Assembly: GCF_012027725.1 (NCBI RefSeq)
Contig: NZ_SJOU01000009.1
Coordinates: 37,556-101,555, forward strand
Source: Olsenella sp. SW781
GTDB taxonomy: Bacteria > Actinomycetota > Coriobacteriia > Coriobacteriales > Atopobiaceae
Direction: 5' to 3'
DNA: 64,000 bases
Below, piece by piece: positions 1 to 8,631 of this stretch; the stretch's first letter is position 1, and every line of letters begins with the position of its first letter. Under the pieces are notes generated by a model. The model searched no databases and was not told the DNA's origin. It was given only the letters and a program-made list of their open reading frames with translations. The translations under genes and the position numbers were made by a program.

Positions 1-2
1 GC

Positions 3-440
3 CGCGCCCAGGCCCAGCGCCAGATCGTGGAGGCCATCGTGCGCGAGGTGCTGGCCAGCAGCCCGGTGGAGCTTCCCGGCCTAGTGGGGCAGCTCGCGGA
101 GTCCATCTCCACGGACCTCTCCGTCGCGGACATTGCCTCGTATGCCCTGGAGATCCAGCGTTCGGGCGCCGCGCTCACCATATATTCTGCGGCCACACCG
201 AGCTACAGCCTCTCGCAGGGCGGCGTCTCCTACGTCGCGACCATGTACGACGAGTGGCGCGCCATGATGCAGCGCGTGGACGCGGGGCTCGACCCCAATG
301 ACGCGGCGGTCCAGGTGCCGGACGAGCAGCTCCAGAACGAGCGCCTCGGCGCGGCGACCAACGCCGCCGGCCCGCGGGACTACGCGGGGCTCGCCGCCTC
401 TGCGGGGCTCACGACGGATGACGTTGCAAGCCTGGGATAG
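3..440 (+). CDS. LCP (LytR-CpsA-Psr) family protein, C-terminal part
   Basis: The reading frame is open from the first bases of the window, so only the C-terminal ~145 residues are present. The visible part shows the late LCP features: an arginine/glutamine-rich helix (RAQRQIV), a turn resembling ATPSYSLSQGGVSYV and the closing helix. LCP proteins are membrane-anchored phosphotransferases that attach undecaprenyl-linked glycopolymers to the cell wall. Its place directly before the capsule genes fits capsule attachment. The catalytic arginines lie outside the window, so family assignment rests on the C-terminal pattern. It is separated from wzz by a 240-bp gap with its own promoter, so it may be a separate transcript. 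Confidence 0.7.
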   Translation, partial: RAQAQRQIVEAIVREVLASSPVELPGLVGQLAESISTDLSVADIASYALEIQRSGAALTIYSAATPSYSLSQGGVSYVATMYDEWRAMMQRVDAGLDPNDAAVQVPDEQLQNERLGAATNAAGPRDYAGLAASAGLTTDDVASLG

Positions 441-536
441 CCGTGTGCGACATACCCCGGGCCGCCATTCGCATAACTGATGCATTTATTTTTTTGTAAA
501 GAAACGGTACGCATGTCCGGTTCTATACAAATGATA

Positions 537-566
537 TCGACCTCCCCCCTCCCCTAAGGCTAGAGT
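537..566 (+). promoter_or_regulatory. Putative promoter of the capsule operon
   Basis: A -35-like TCGACC (537-542), an 18-bp spacer and a -10-like TAGAGT (561-566) precede wzz. The same spacing and near-identical boxes (TTGACC-N18-TAGAGT) precede the surface-protein gene at 25383, which supports the call. A T-rich stretch at 486-496 just upstream may end the preceding LCP transcript, but no good stem is visible. Confidence 0.45.
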
Positions 567-583
567 AAACTACTGTGGAAAAT

Positions 584-656
584 GGGGGAGGGGGTCGCTC
601 ATGTGGTGCTTCGCGCCCGGGCGGGCCCCGGCAGCGCGGCGGGGTGGTCCCGCCGC
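584..656 (+). promoter_or_regulatory. G-rich tract and hairpin in the capsule operon leader
   Basis: The leader contains GGGGGAGGGGG at 584-594. Its complement is nearly matched by the C-rich run at 545-554, giving a 10-bp inverted repeat around the -10 box. A strong hairpin follows, with 8-bp arms at 636-643 and 649-656 and a 5-nt loop. It lies just before the RBS GAAAGGAG at 662-669. Function unknown; possible attenuation or regulator binding. Confidence 0.35.
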
Positions 657-680
657 ACGCGAGAAAGGAGACTGGGCCGC

Positions 681-1340
681 ATGACCCTGCTCGAACTGCT
701 TCAGCTGCTGAAGAAGCACCTCAGGCTGGTGATTGTGCTGCCTGTGGCGTGCGCGCTCGTCATGGGCGTGTACGCCTACGCGTTCATGGGCAACACCTAC
801 ACCGCTTCCACAAGCATGTACGTCCTCGCTCAGGCCACGGAGTCCTCGAGCGGGAATCTCTCAACGGACCTCAACGCGTCTCAGATGATCTCAAACGACG
901 TCTCCACGCTGCTCACCAGCGACCGCGTCAAAAACGAGACCGCGTCAGACCTTGGGCTTGAGAGCCTCAGCGGCTACGACATCTCCGTCGCCAGCGAGAC
1001 CACGTCCCGCGTGGTGAGCCTGTCCGTCACCGGGCCTGACGCCCAGACTGCGGCGGACATCGCCAACACCATGGTGGAGAAGGTCTCCGCCATCGCCCGC
1101 GAGGTCATGAGCATCGAGAGCGTTAACGCTATCGACCAGGCCCAGGCGCCCGAGAGCCCCAGCGGCCCCAACCGCCCGCTCTACGTGGCCGTGGCCCTCA
1201 TGGCCGGCCTCTTTGCGGCCGTTGCCATCGTGGTTATTGCTGACATGCTCAACACGCGCGTCCGCAGCCAGGAGGAGGTCGAGGAGCTCCTCGGCATCCC
1301 CGTGATCGGCCGCATCCCCGCCATGAAGGGAGGACGATAA
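681..1340 (+). CDS. wzz: Wzz/CpsC-type polysaccharide chain-length regulator
   Basis: This 219-residue protein has the Wzz/CpsC layout: a cytoplasmic start (MTLLELLQLLKKH), a first membrane helix at about residues 15-35, an extracytoplasmic region, a proline-rich stretch (APESPSGPNRPL) and a second membrane helix at about 175-198. A cytoplasmic C-terminus follows, as in Gram-positive adaptors of a separate BY-kinase. These proteins sit with Wzx/Wzy and modulate polymer length and kinase activity. Start ATG 681 is chosen because GAAAGGAG precedes it at the right distance and the membrane topology fits; an upstream in-frame codon at 582 would add an arginine/glycine-rich leader. Its stop overlaps the next start by one base (TAATG), implying coupling with the kinase. 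Confidence 0.85.
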   Translation: MTLLELLQLLKKHLRLVIVLPVACALVMGVYAYAFMGNTYTASTSMYVLAQATESSSGNLSTDLNASQMISNDVSTLLTSDRVKNETASDLGLESLSGYDISVASETTSRVVSLSVTGPDAQTAADIANTMVEKVSAIAREVMSIESVNAIDQAQAPESPSGPNRPLYVAVALMAGLFAAVAIVVIADMLNTRVRSQEEVEELLGIPVIGRIPAMKGGR

Positions 1341-2212
1341 TGGCTAGGCGCTCCAACAGGGGGACGAGCGATACCGTCTTCCTCCAGAACGCGGTCAAGA
1401 CGCTTGCCGCAAACATCCGCTTTGCGTCCGTGGACAACCCCATCAAGACCCTCGTGGTGACGTCTTCGATTCCCAACGAGGGCAAGTCCACCATCTCCAT
1501 CGAGCTCGCCCGCGCCCTCGCGGCGGGCGGCAAGGAGGTCCTTATTGTCGAGGGGGACCTGCGCCGCCGCACCCTTGCCGGCATGCTCGGCGTGCACCCG
1601 CGCAATGGCATCTACGGCGTACTCTCCGGCCAGGTGGCGCTTGACGAGGCAGTGGTGACCGTGGGCGGCAAGTCCAGCCTCTGGTTCCTGGACGCCGAGC
1701 CCCACATCCCCAACCCGGTGGACATCTTCTCCTCGCGCCGCTTCCACCGCTTCGTGGACAGCCTGCGCCGCATGTACGACTACGTGATCTTTGACACGCC
1801 GCCGCTCTCCGCCTTTGTTGACGCGGCCGTGCTCGGATCGGTGGCGGACGGCACGCTGCTCGTGGTGCGCGAGGACTTTGTCAAGCGCGAGGACCTTGTC
1901 GCCGCCTACGACCAGCTCCGCAAGGCCGAGGCAAACGTCATCGGCACGGTGCTCAACTACTGCGATACCAAGCGCGGCGAGTATTACTACAACTACTACG
2001 AGCAGGGCGCGCCGCAGGCGGGCGAGAAGGGCCAGGACGCCCCGGTCATCAGCCGTGCGACGGCGGAGCCCGCGCCCAAGCCCAAGCCCGCGCCGGCGGC
2101 CCAGGGCTCCGGCCTGCGCCCCCTGCCGCAGGACGCCCGGATTGCCCCGGACAGCACGGCGCAGTTCCTCTCGGGCACGCACTACCAGCCCCGCGGCTAC
2201 GAGGACGAGTAG
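1340..2212 (+). CDS. cpsD: Bacterial tyrosine kinase (CpsD/CapB type)
   Basis: A 290-residue cytoplasmic BY-kinase. Walker A is seen around residues 42-51 (SSIPNEGKST), Walker A' at about 68-75 (LIVEGDLR) and Walker B at about 148-155 (YVIFDTPP). The autophosphorylated tyrosine cluster YYYNYY is at about 215-220. An additional ~60-residue alanine/proline/lysine-rich tail follows the tyrosine cluster, which is longer than usual. In known systems the kinase is activated by the Wzz-like adaptor encoded just upstream and cycles with a phosphatase to control polymer length and export; the CpsB-type phosphatase is the next gene. One-base overlap with wzz suggests translational coupling. Confidence 0.92.
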   Translation: MARRSNRGTSDTVFLQNAVKTLAANIRFASVDNPIKTLVVTSSIPNEGKSTISIELARALAAGGKEVLIVEGDLRRRTLAGMLGVHPRNGIYGVLSGQVALDEAVVTVGGKSSLWFLDAEPHIPNPVDIFSSRRFHRFVDSLRRMYDYVIFDTPPLSAFVDAAVLGSVADGTLLVVREDFVKREDLVAAYDQLRKAEANVIGTVLNYCDTKRGEYYYNYYEQGAPQAGEKGQDAPVISRATAEPAPKPKPAPAAQGSGLRPLPQDARIAPDSTAQFLSGTHYQPRGYEDE

Positions 2213-2262
2213 CGTCAGGCAGCGTTGCCCGCCCAACCACGAGACGCGGAGAGGAGGACCAC

Positions 2263-2925
2263 ATGAGGGACATGCACTGCCACATTCTGCCCGGTGTCGA
2301 TGACGGCGCCCAGAGCATGGACGAGAGCCTTGCCATGGTGGAGGCCGCCCGAGCCGCCGGCGTGACGAGCATCGTGTGTACGCCCCACGCGCGCAGCCCG
2401 TACTTCGACTACGACGCCATGTGGTCCGCCTTCCACGCCTTCGCGCCGCGCGCCCGCAAGATGGGCATGCCCGTCACCATGGGATTTGAGGTGGCGCACT
2501 CCAAGCTCATGCAGCTGGGCGTGGAGCGCTGGGCCGAGCGCCTGGCCTTCGAGGGCACGGGCGAGTTCCTGCTGGAGCTTGACTCCCGCTGCGCTGAGGG
2601 GGACTTCCAGCAGTACGAGCGCACCATTTACGAGCTGCAGGGCCTGGGGCTGGACGTGATCGTGGCGCATCCGGAGCGCTATCGGGCGGTTCAGCGTAAC
2701 GTGGAGCTGGCCGCGCGCCTCGTGCGCCTGGGCTGCAAGCTGCAGGCGTCCGCGGACTTCATCGCCGGCGGGCGCCTGGGGCGCGAGAGGCGCCCCGCGA
2801 GAAAGCTCTTCGAGCGCAACCTCTACCGCTACATCGCGAGCGACGCGCATCGCCCTGAGCACTACCGCTACCTCGAGCGCGCGGTGCGCGAGTACCCGAG
2901 GAGGGGGGCGCACATGAGGGCGTAG
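2263..2925 (+). CDS. cpsB: CpsB-type PHP-family protein tyrosine phosphatase
   Basis: 220 residues, close to the family size. PHP metal-binding motifs are visible: HCH at residues 5-7, the following GVDDGA turn, CTPHAR near 47, AHPERY near 140 and SDAHR near 195. CpsB/CapC enzymes are Mn-dependent phosphatases that dephosphorylate the BY-kinase tyrosine cluster. A GAGAGGAGG Shine-Dalgarno site precedes ATG 2263. The order wzz-kinase-phosphatase forms the regulatory head of the capsule operon. Confidence 0.9.
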   Translation: MRDMHCHILPGVDDGAQSMDESLAMVEAARAAGVTSIVCTPHARSPYFDYDAMWSAFHAFAPRARKMGMPVTMGFEVAHSKLMQLGVERWAERLAFEGTGEFLLELDSRCAEGDFQQYERTIYELQGLGLDVIVAHPERYRAVQRNVELAARLVRLGCKLQASADFIAGGRLGRERRPARKLFERNLYRYIASDAHRPEHYRYLERAVREYPRRGAHMRA

Positions 2926-2940
2926 CCGCGCCGGAACCCT

Positions 2941-3187
2941 CTCTTCCGGGCTCGCCCCAAGGTGGAACCCGGAAGAGGAGGCTCCGGCCTCCTGCCCGCG
3001 CAAGCGGGTGCGCATATCCGCAAGGCCAACAATCGTCGCCCAGGGCGCGTTGCTGAAAGGCTTACGGGGAATGAATACGTCGCTTACGGCGGGACGGGGG
3101 TCCCGGTGGCGAAGCATGCAGCTTCGCTGTCGACCCTGGGTTTCCCGCTTCTGCCTGTGCCAGGCGACTCCCGGAGGGGAGGCGCAG
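2941..3187 (+). promoter_or_regulatory. Structured leader upstream of the LoaP-type antiterminator
   Basis: The 262-bp gap holds no gene but several strong RNA hairpins. These are: 10-bp arms at 2941-2950/2968-2977; 7-bp arms at 2976-2982/2987-2993 closed by TCCG; 5-bp arms at 2995-2999/3004-3008 closed by GCAA, a GNRA loop; and a bipartite stem of GGGTC/GACCC (3098-3102/3132-3136) enclosing GCGAAGC/GCTTCGC (3109-3115/3121-3127). The first two stems overlap by two bases and so may be alternatives. LoaP antiterminators are known to recognise a leader RNA hairpin, so a role as loading site is plausible. No known riboswitch consensus was recognised. Confidence 0.45.
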
Positions 3188-3703
3188 ATGGCCCTTTACG
3201 TTATACAGGTTGTTGGCGGCAAGGAGCAGCACGTCTGCGACCTCGTCAACAAGCTGTTGAGTGAGAGCATCAAAGAGTGCTTTATCCCGCGGCGCGAGGT
3301 CATGCGCCGCGTTGAGGGTAGCTGGATTAGCATCCGGGAGACGCTCTTTCCCGGATACCTTTTCGTGGAGACAGACAATATCCAACACGTGATGGAGCGC
3401 CTGGCACGCATCCCGGCGTTCACGCGCCTGCTGGGCGTAAGCGACGAGAAAGTCATTCCCCTGAGCCAAGACGAGGTCGCCTGGCTCACCGCGCTCATGA
3501 AGCCGCTCGACAAGGTGGTTGAGATGAGCGTGGGCGTCATAGAGGGCGACCAAGTCATCGTAACCGACGGGCCCCTCAAGGGTCACGAGGCACTCATCAG
3601 CAAGATCGACCGCCACAAGCGACTGGCCTTCCTGGACATGCGCATGTTCGGCAGGACCAAGACGATCAAGGTGGGGTTGGAGATTGTCAGAAAGCACGCT
3701 TGA
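3188..3703 (+). CDS. loaP: NusG-family specialised antiterminator (LoaP/RfaH-like)
   Basis: 171 residues with an N-terminal NGN domain (MALYVIQVVGGKEQ to about residue 100, including the PGYLFVE motif) and a C-terminal KOW domain (VIEGDQVIVTDGPLKGHEA). It is a NusG paralogue embedded in a polysaccharide operon rather than near secE/rplK, which is characteristic of LoaP/RfaH/UpxY-type factors. These bind RNA polymerase and suppress termination in long biosynthetic operons. The start ATG 3188 follows a GGAGGGGAGG ribosome site. The long AT-richer gene tail to 19.7 kb is its likely target. It overlaps the next reading frame by 20 bp. Confidence 0.85.
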   Translation: MALYVIQVVGGKEQHVCDLVNKLLSESIKECFIPRREVMRRVEGSWISIRETLFPGYLFVETDNIQHVMERLARIPAFTRLLGVSDEKVIPLSQDEVAWLTALMKPLDKVVEMSVGVIEGDQVIVTDGPLKGHEALISKIDRHKRLAFLDMRMFGRTKTIKVGLEIVRKHA

Positions 3704-4433
3704 GGCAGCCGTCTCAGCAGGCTCCACAACGGGCGAGAAGAACGCGGGCGCGCGGCTCGTCGAGGCGGAGGACCGCCGCTTCACCCCTTCGGAGCTCGAG
3801 CGCATCTCCTGCGGCATCGACCGCAGGCCGGCCTACCGCGTCGCCAAGCGCGCCTTCGACATCGCCTTCAGCGCGTGCGTGCTGGTGGTCCTTCTGCCCG
3901 TGCTCGCGCTCATCGCGCTCGCCGTCTGGCTCGACGACCCGCACGGCTCCCCGCTCTTCTTCCAGGAGCGCGTGGGCAGGCGCGGGCGTGCCTTCAGGAT
4001 GGTGAAGTTCCGCTCTATGTACGTGGATGCGGAGGACCGCCTCGAAGAGCTCATGTGCGACAACGAGAAGGACGGTCCGGTCTTCAAGATTAAGGACGAC
4101 CCGCGTATCACGCGCGTGGGCAAGTTCATTCGCAAGACCTCGATTGACGAGCTCCCGCAGTTCTGGAACGTGCTCGCGGGCGACATGTCGGTCGTGGGGC
4201 CGCGACCCGCGCTCCCGCGCGAGGTCCGCCAGTACTCGCTCCGGGACCAGCTGAGGCTCGCCGTGCGCCCAGGCATCACCTGCTACTGGCAGACGAGGCG
4301 CAACCGCGACTCCATCACCTTCGACGAGTGGGTCGACCTCGACCTGCTCTACATCCTGCAATGCGGCCTCTGGACCGACGTCAAGCTGATTGTCCAGACG
4401 GTGGGCTGCGTGCTCACGTTCCAGGGGGAGTAA
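3684..4433 (+). CDS. Undecaprenyl-phosphate sugar phosphotransferase (priming enzyme)
   Basis: 249 residues from a TTG start inside the end of loaP. It has one membrane segment at about 55-80 (FSACVLVVLLPVLALIAL) followed by the bacterial sugar-transferase domain. Diagnostic motifs are PLFFQERVGRRG, FRMVKFRSM, KTSIDELPQFWNV and GDMSVVGPRPAL. It is the short single-TM class (WcaJ/WbaP C-terminal half) that transfers a hexose- or amino-sugar-1-phosphate to undecaprenyl phosphate, the first step of repeat-unit assembly at the inner membrane face. Sugar specificity cannot be read from the sequence. The N-terminal ~50 residues are low-conservation and include a GEKN coded by the recurrent 11-mer discussed in the findings. 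Confidence 0.88.
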   Translation: MSESTLEAAVSAGSTTGEKNAGARLVEAEDRRFTPSELERISCGIDRRPAYRVAKRAFDIAFSACVLVVLLPVLALIALAVWLDDPHGSPLFFQERVGRRGRAFRMVKFRSMYVDAEDRLEELMCDNEKDGPVFKIKDDPRITRVGKFIRKTSIDELPQFWNVLAGDMSVVGPRPALPREVRQYSLRDQLRLAVRPGITCYWQTRRNRDSITFDEWVDLDLLYILQCGLWTDVKLIVQTVGCVLTFQGE

Positions 4434-4435
4434 GC

Positions 4436-5209
4436 GTGCCCGTTGATATGGAGAAGTCGCTGCGCCGAGTCGATATTATCGGCGTGCCAATAACGGCTAC
4501 GAACATGGATGATTTTGTCGCCCTCCTCAAAGGGGGGCTGGGATACTTCAAGGGAAACTACGTTTGCGTTTCGAATGTTCACACTTGCGTCATGGCTCAC
4601 GATGATCCCGATTACTGGCTGGTCCAGACTGAGTCAATAGCTTCACTTCCTGATGGAAAACCCCTCTCTGTCATTGGCAAGAGGAGGTTTCCCTCAATGG
4701 ATAGGGTTACTGGTCCTGATCTTATGAGGGAAGTGTTTAAACTTTCTAAGGAAATGGGCTGGTCCCATTATTTTTACGGCACCGATCAGCGGTGTCTGGA
4801 TGAACTAAAGGTCACACTAAGCAAGCAATATCCCTGGTTAAAGATTGCGGGGATGGAGCCCTCTCTCTTCAGGCCTCTGTCTGCCGATGAAGAGGACTCC
4901 GTTATAGACAGCATCAATGATTCTGGTGCTGATTTTGCTTGGATAGCCCTTGGGGCTCCTCGACAGGAAGTGTTCTGTCACAAGCTCCATGAGCGAATTC
5001 GTCCGGTCATGATTGGTGTTGGCGGCGCATTCAATGTGCTTGCCGGAATTGTGCCCGAGGCTCCCAGGTGGATGCAAAATCTCAGCCTCGAATGGCTCTA
5101 TCGCCTCATGCAAGAGCCCAGGAGGCTGTTCAAAAGATATCTCGTGACCAATACAAAGTTCCTTGTTTATCAGTTTGCTCACATTGAACGGAAGAAAGGA
5201 AAGAGATGA
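4436..5209 (+). CDS. WecG/TagA/CpsF-family glycosyltransferase (GT26)
   Basis: About 257 residues. The GT26 signature is seen as DFAWIALGAPRQEVF at about 165-180, plus a DGKPLS motif near residue 70 and GVGGAFNVLAG near 195. Family members add N-acetylmannosaminuronate, N-acetylmannosamine or related sugars to undecaprenyl-PP-linked sugar, usually as the second step. GTG 4436 is chosen because AGGGGGA at 4423-4429 is well placed; ATG 4448 is the alternative. The gene is visibly more AT-rich than the flanking kinase and capE genes, a sign of separate acquisition. Its end overlaps capE by four bases. Confidence 0.8.
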   Translation: MPVDMEKSLRRVDIIGVPITATNMDDFVALLKGGLGYFKGNYVCVSNVHTCVMAHDDPDYWLVQTESIASLPDGKPLSVIGKRRFPSMDRVTGPDLMREVFKLSKEMGWSHYFYGTDQRCLDELKVTLSKQYPWLKIAGMEPSLFRPLSADEEDSVIDSINDSGADFAWIALGAPRQEVFCHKLHERIRPVMIGVGGAFNVLAGIVPEAPRWMQNLSLEWLYRLMQEPRRLFKRYLVTNTKFLVYQFAHIERKKGKR

Positions 5210-6255
5210 GCACCTTCGAGGGGAAGACCTTGATGATCACCGGCGGTACGGGCAGCTTCGGCAACACCGTGCTCAAGCATTTCATGGAGTCCGACATAGG
5301 TGAGATTCGCATCTTCTCGCGCGACGAGAAGAAGCAGGACGACATGCGGCACAGGCTCCAGGAGCGCTCTCCGGAGCTTGCGGGGAAGGTGCGCTTCTTC
5401 ATCGGCGACGTACGCGACGCGCAGAGCGTACGCGACGCCATGCACGGGGTGGACTACATCTTCCACGCGGCGGCGCTCAAGCAGGTGCCCTCATGCGAGT
5501 TCTTCCCCATGGAGGCCGTGCGCACCAACGTGATCGGCACGGACAACGTGCTGCACGCCGCGATTGCCGAGGGCGTTGACAGAGTCGTGTGCCTGTCCAC
5601 AGACAAGGCCGCCTACCCCATCAACGCCATGGGCAAGTCCAAGGCCATGATGGAGTCCATCATCTACGCGAACGCAAGGACGGGCGCTGGCAGGACTACA
5701 ATTTGTTGTACGCGTTACGGCAACGTGATGTGCTCACGTGGCAGTGTGATCCCCCTGTTCATCGACCGCATTCGCAGGGGAGAGCCTCTTACCGTGACCG
5801 ATCCTGCCATGACTCGCTTCCTCATGAATCTCGATGAGGCCGTTGACCTGGTTGAGTTTGCCTTCGAGCATGCTGAGCCCGGGGACCTCTTCATCCAGAA
5901 GGCCCCCGCATCGACCATCGCCGACCTCGCGGAGGCCGTGCAGGAGCTCTTCGGGCGTACGGGCACCCAGGTGATCGGCACGCGCCACGGCGAGAAGCTC
6001 TTCGAGACCCTCATGACCCGCGAGGAGCGCCTGAGGGCTGAGGACATGGGGGAGTACTTCCGGGTCCGATCCGACTCGCGCGATCTCAACTATGACAACT
6101 TCGTCGTGGACGGCGAGGTGGAGACGCAGGCGGACGAGGCGTACACCTCACACAACACCCGCCGCCTCGACGTGGCGGGCACGATTGAGAAGATCAAGAC
6201 AGCCGAATACGTTCAGCTTGCGCTCGAGGGTCGTGAGAACGAGGCGGTCCAGTGA
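5206..6255 (+). CDS. capE: UDP-GlcNAc 4,6-dehydratase/5-epimerase (CapE type)
   Basis: 349 residues. The extended SDR fold shows the NAD-binding TGGTGSFG at residues 10-17, an FSRDEKKQDDMRH segment typical of CapE/FlaA1-like enzymes and the catalytic-region STDKAAYPINAMGKSK. With capF and capG immediately downstream it matches the three-gene UDP-N-acetyl-L-fucosamine pathway of Staphylococcus capsule loci: dehydration of UDP-GlcNAc, reduction/epimerisation, then C2 epimerisation. It overlaps the preceding gene by 4 bp and capF by one base. Confidence 0.88.
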   Translation: MSTFEGKTLMITGGTGSFGNTVLKHFMESDIGEIRIFSRDEKKQDDMRHRLQERSPELAGKVRFFIGDVRDAQSVRDAMHGVDYIFHAAALKQVPSCEFFPMEAVRTNVIGTDNVLHAAIAEGVDRVVCLSTDKAAYPINAMGKSKAMMESIIYANARTGAGRTTICCTRYGNVMCSRGSVIPLFIDRIRRGEPLTVTDPAMTRFLMNLDEAVDLVEFAFEHAEPGDLFIQKAPASTIADLAEAVQELFGRTGTQVIGTRHGEKLFETLMTREERLRAEDMGEYFRVRSDSRDLNYDNFVVDGEVETQADEAYTSHNTRRLDVAGTIEKIKTAEYVQLALEGRENEAVQ

Positions 6256-7445
6256 TGAGGGTCCTCGTCACCGGCGCCAAGGGGTTCGTCGGCAGGAACC
6301 TCTGCGAGTCGCTGAAGAGCATCCGCGACGGCAAGGACTGCAGGGAGCGCTACCAGAGCCTGCTCCCGCTTACCGTGTATGAGTACGACGTCGACGGGAC
6401 GCGCGAGGAGCTCTCCCTCTACTGCTCGCAGGCGGACTTCGTGTTCAACCTCGCCGGCGTGAACCGCCCGGAGGACCCCGAGGACTTCATGAGGGGCAAC
6501 TTCGGGTTTGCCTCTGAGTTGCTAGGGCTGCTCGAGCATCATGGCAACAAGTGTCCCGTCATGCTCTCTTCGAGTGCGCAGGCATCCCTCGAGGGGCGCT
6601 ACGCCGGCTCTGTCTATGGCGAGTCCAAGCTGGCAGGGGAGAACTTGTTCCGCGAGTATTCCGAGCGCACCGGCGCGCCGGTTTACATCTATAGGTTTCC
6701 TAACCTGTACGGCAAGTGGTGCCGACCCAATTACAACTCTGCGGTTGCTACCTTCTGCGATGCGATCGCCAACGGCCGCGAGTTCCATGTGAACGACCCC
6801 TCCGTCGAGCTCGAGCTGCTGTATATCGATGATCTTGTTTCATGCATGCTCGAGCTCTTGCTGGGCAACGTGGAGCAAGATGGTAACGGCATCTGTATTG
6901 CGAGCCCTACGGATAAAGTGACGCTCGGAAAGATTGTTGAGCTGCTGGAGAGCTTCCGCAACGCGCGCGAAAACATCTCCGTGCCAGACCAAACTGACGA
7001 CAGCTTTTCCAAGAAGCTGTCTGCAACGTTTTTGAGTTACTACGACGCCGGGTCTCTGGCGTACCCGCTGCACGCGAACCGCGACGGGCGCGGTTCCTTT
7101 ACTGAACTCCTACGTACGCCAGATCGCGGCCAGGTCTCGATTAACGTATCCAGGCCCGGTGTAACCAAAGGCAACCATTGGCACCATACCAAGTGGGAAA
7201 AATTCCTGGTTGTGTCTGGCGAGGCGCTGATTCGCCTGCGCAAGGTCGGCGTTGACGTGGAGGGCAACCCCTATCCCGTCGATGAGTACCGAGTAAGTGG
7301 AGATAACCCGACCGTGGTCGAGATGGCGCCCGGCATGACGCACAGCATCACGAACGTCTCGGAGACCGAAGACCTCGTCACCGTGATGTGGGCCAACGAG
7401 GCTTTCGATCCCGCAAGGCCCGACACCTACTTCGAGGAAGTGTGA
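6255..7445 (+). CDS. capF: UDP-2-acetamido-2,6-dideoxy-hexulose reductase (CapF type)
   Basis: 396 residues from ATG 6255, which overlaps the capE stop; a GTG one codon earlier is possible. The N-terminal two thirds form an SDR domain beginning VLVTGAKGFVGRNL with a YGESK active-site motif. The C-terminal ~130 residues form a cupin containing GNHWHHTKWEKF (metal-binding histidines), exactly the two-domain build of S. aureus CapF. The enzyme epimerises and reduces the CapE product on the way to UDP-N-acetyl-L-fucosamine. Two bases separate it from the capG start codon. Confidence 0.9.
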   Translation: MRVLVTGAKGFVGRNLCESLKSIRDGKDCRERYQSLLPLTVYEYDVDGTREELSLYCSQADFVFNLAGVNRPEDPEDFMRGNFGFASELLGLLEHHGNKCPVMLSSSAQASLEGRYAGSVYGESKLAGENLFREYSERTGAPVYIYRFPNLYGKWCRPNYNSAVATFCDAIANGREFHVNDPSVELELLYIDDLVSCMLELLLGNVEQDGNGICIASPTDKVTLGKIVELLESFRNARENISVPDQTDDSFSKKLSATFLSYYDAGSLAYPLHANRDGRGSFTELLRTPDRGQVSINVSRPGVTKGNHWHHTKWEKFLVVSGEALIRLRKVGVDVEGNPYPVDEYRVSGDNPTVVEMAPGMTHSITNVSETEDLVTVMWANEAFDPARPDTYFEEV

Positions 7446-8631
7446 CCATGCCCCTTAAGACCGACTACTCGGACGTTTCCTTCGCCGACGATGGCCGCCT
7501 CAAGCTCCTCGTCATCGTGGGCACGCGGCCGGAGATCATTCGCCTCTCGGAGGTCATCAGGAAGTGCCGGCGCCACTTCGACTGCCTGCTCGCGCACACG
7601 GGGCAGAACTACGACTACACGCTGAACGGCATCTTCTTCCGCGACCTGTCGCTCGACGACCCTGACGTCTACATGGACGCGGTGGGGGAGGACCTGGGCT
7701 CGACCATCGGCAACATCATCGACGCCTCCTACAAGCTCATGGCGCAGGTGAGGCCGGACGCGCTGCTGATTCTCGGCGACACCAACTCCTGCCTCTCTGC
7801 CATCCCCGCGAAGCGCCTGCACATCCCCATCTTCCACATGGAGGCGGGCAACCGCTGCAAGGACGAGTGCCTGCCCGAGGAGACCAACCGCCGCATCGTG
7901 GACGTGATCTCCGACGTCAACCTCGCCTACTCCGAGCACGCGCGCCGCTGGCTCGCGCTCACCGGCTGCGCACCCGAGCGCACCTACGTGACGGGCTCGC
8001 CCATGGCCGAGGTGCTCCGCGCGAACCTGGGGCAGATCGACGCGTCCGACGTGCTCGAGCGCGAGGGGCTGGAGGAGCGCGGCTACTTCCTGCTCTCCGC
8101 CCACCGCGAGGAGAACATCGACACCGAGGCCAACTTCCGCTCGCTCTTCTCGGCCGTCAACGCGCTCGCGGAGGAGTACGGCAGGCCCATCCTCTACAGC
8201 TGCCACCCGCGCAGCCGCAAGCGCCTGGAAGCAACTGGCTTTGAGCTTCACCCGCTCGTCCGCACGCACGAGCCCATGGGCTTCCACGACTACAACCGCC
8301 TGCAGTCCAGCGCCTTCTGCGTGGTCTCGGACTCCGGGACCCTGCCCGAGGAGTCGAGCTTCTTCGCCTCCGTCGGCCGGCCGTTCCCGGCCGTGTGCAT
8401 CCGCACCTCTACGGAGCGCCCCGAGGCGCTCGACAGGGGCTGCTTCACGCTCGCCGGCATCGACGAGCGGGGGCTCCTCAACGCCGTGCGCGTGGCGGTC
8501 GCGCTCGACGCGGAGGGCAGCTACCCCGCCGCCCCCGTGCCGGACTACGCAGATGAGAACGTGAGCACGAAGGTCGTGAAGATTATCCAGTCCTACACTG
8601 GCATCGTGGACCGCATGGTGTGGAGGAAGTA
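7444..8631 (+). repeat. 1188-bp direct repeat, copy 1 (spans capG)
   Basis: From GACCATG at 7444 to the second base of the stop codon at 8631, the sequence matches 18475-19662 with a constant offset of 11,031 bp. I saw no mismatch on reading both copies, and the conceptual translations agree in several frames. Identity begins four bases before the start codon and stops inside the stop codon, so the repeat is almost exactly the reading frame. Confidence 0.93.

Noticed and set aside
545..594. Invertible (phase-variable) promoter flanked by C-rich and G-rich inverted repeats
   Set aside because: Arms are only 10 bp of low complexity, the spacer is about 30 bp and no recombinase gene is in the window.
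2926..3187. Cyclic-di-GMP, cobalamin or T-box riboswitch in the capsule leader
   Set aside because: The conserved cores of these classes were looked for and not found; GGTGGAACC at 2961-2969 resembles a T-box fragment but lacks the upstream domain and a synthetase or amino-acid gene.
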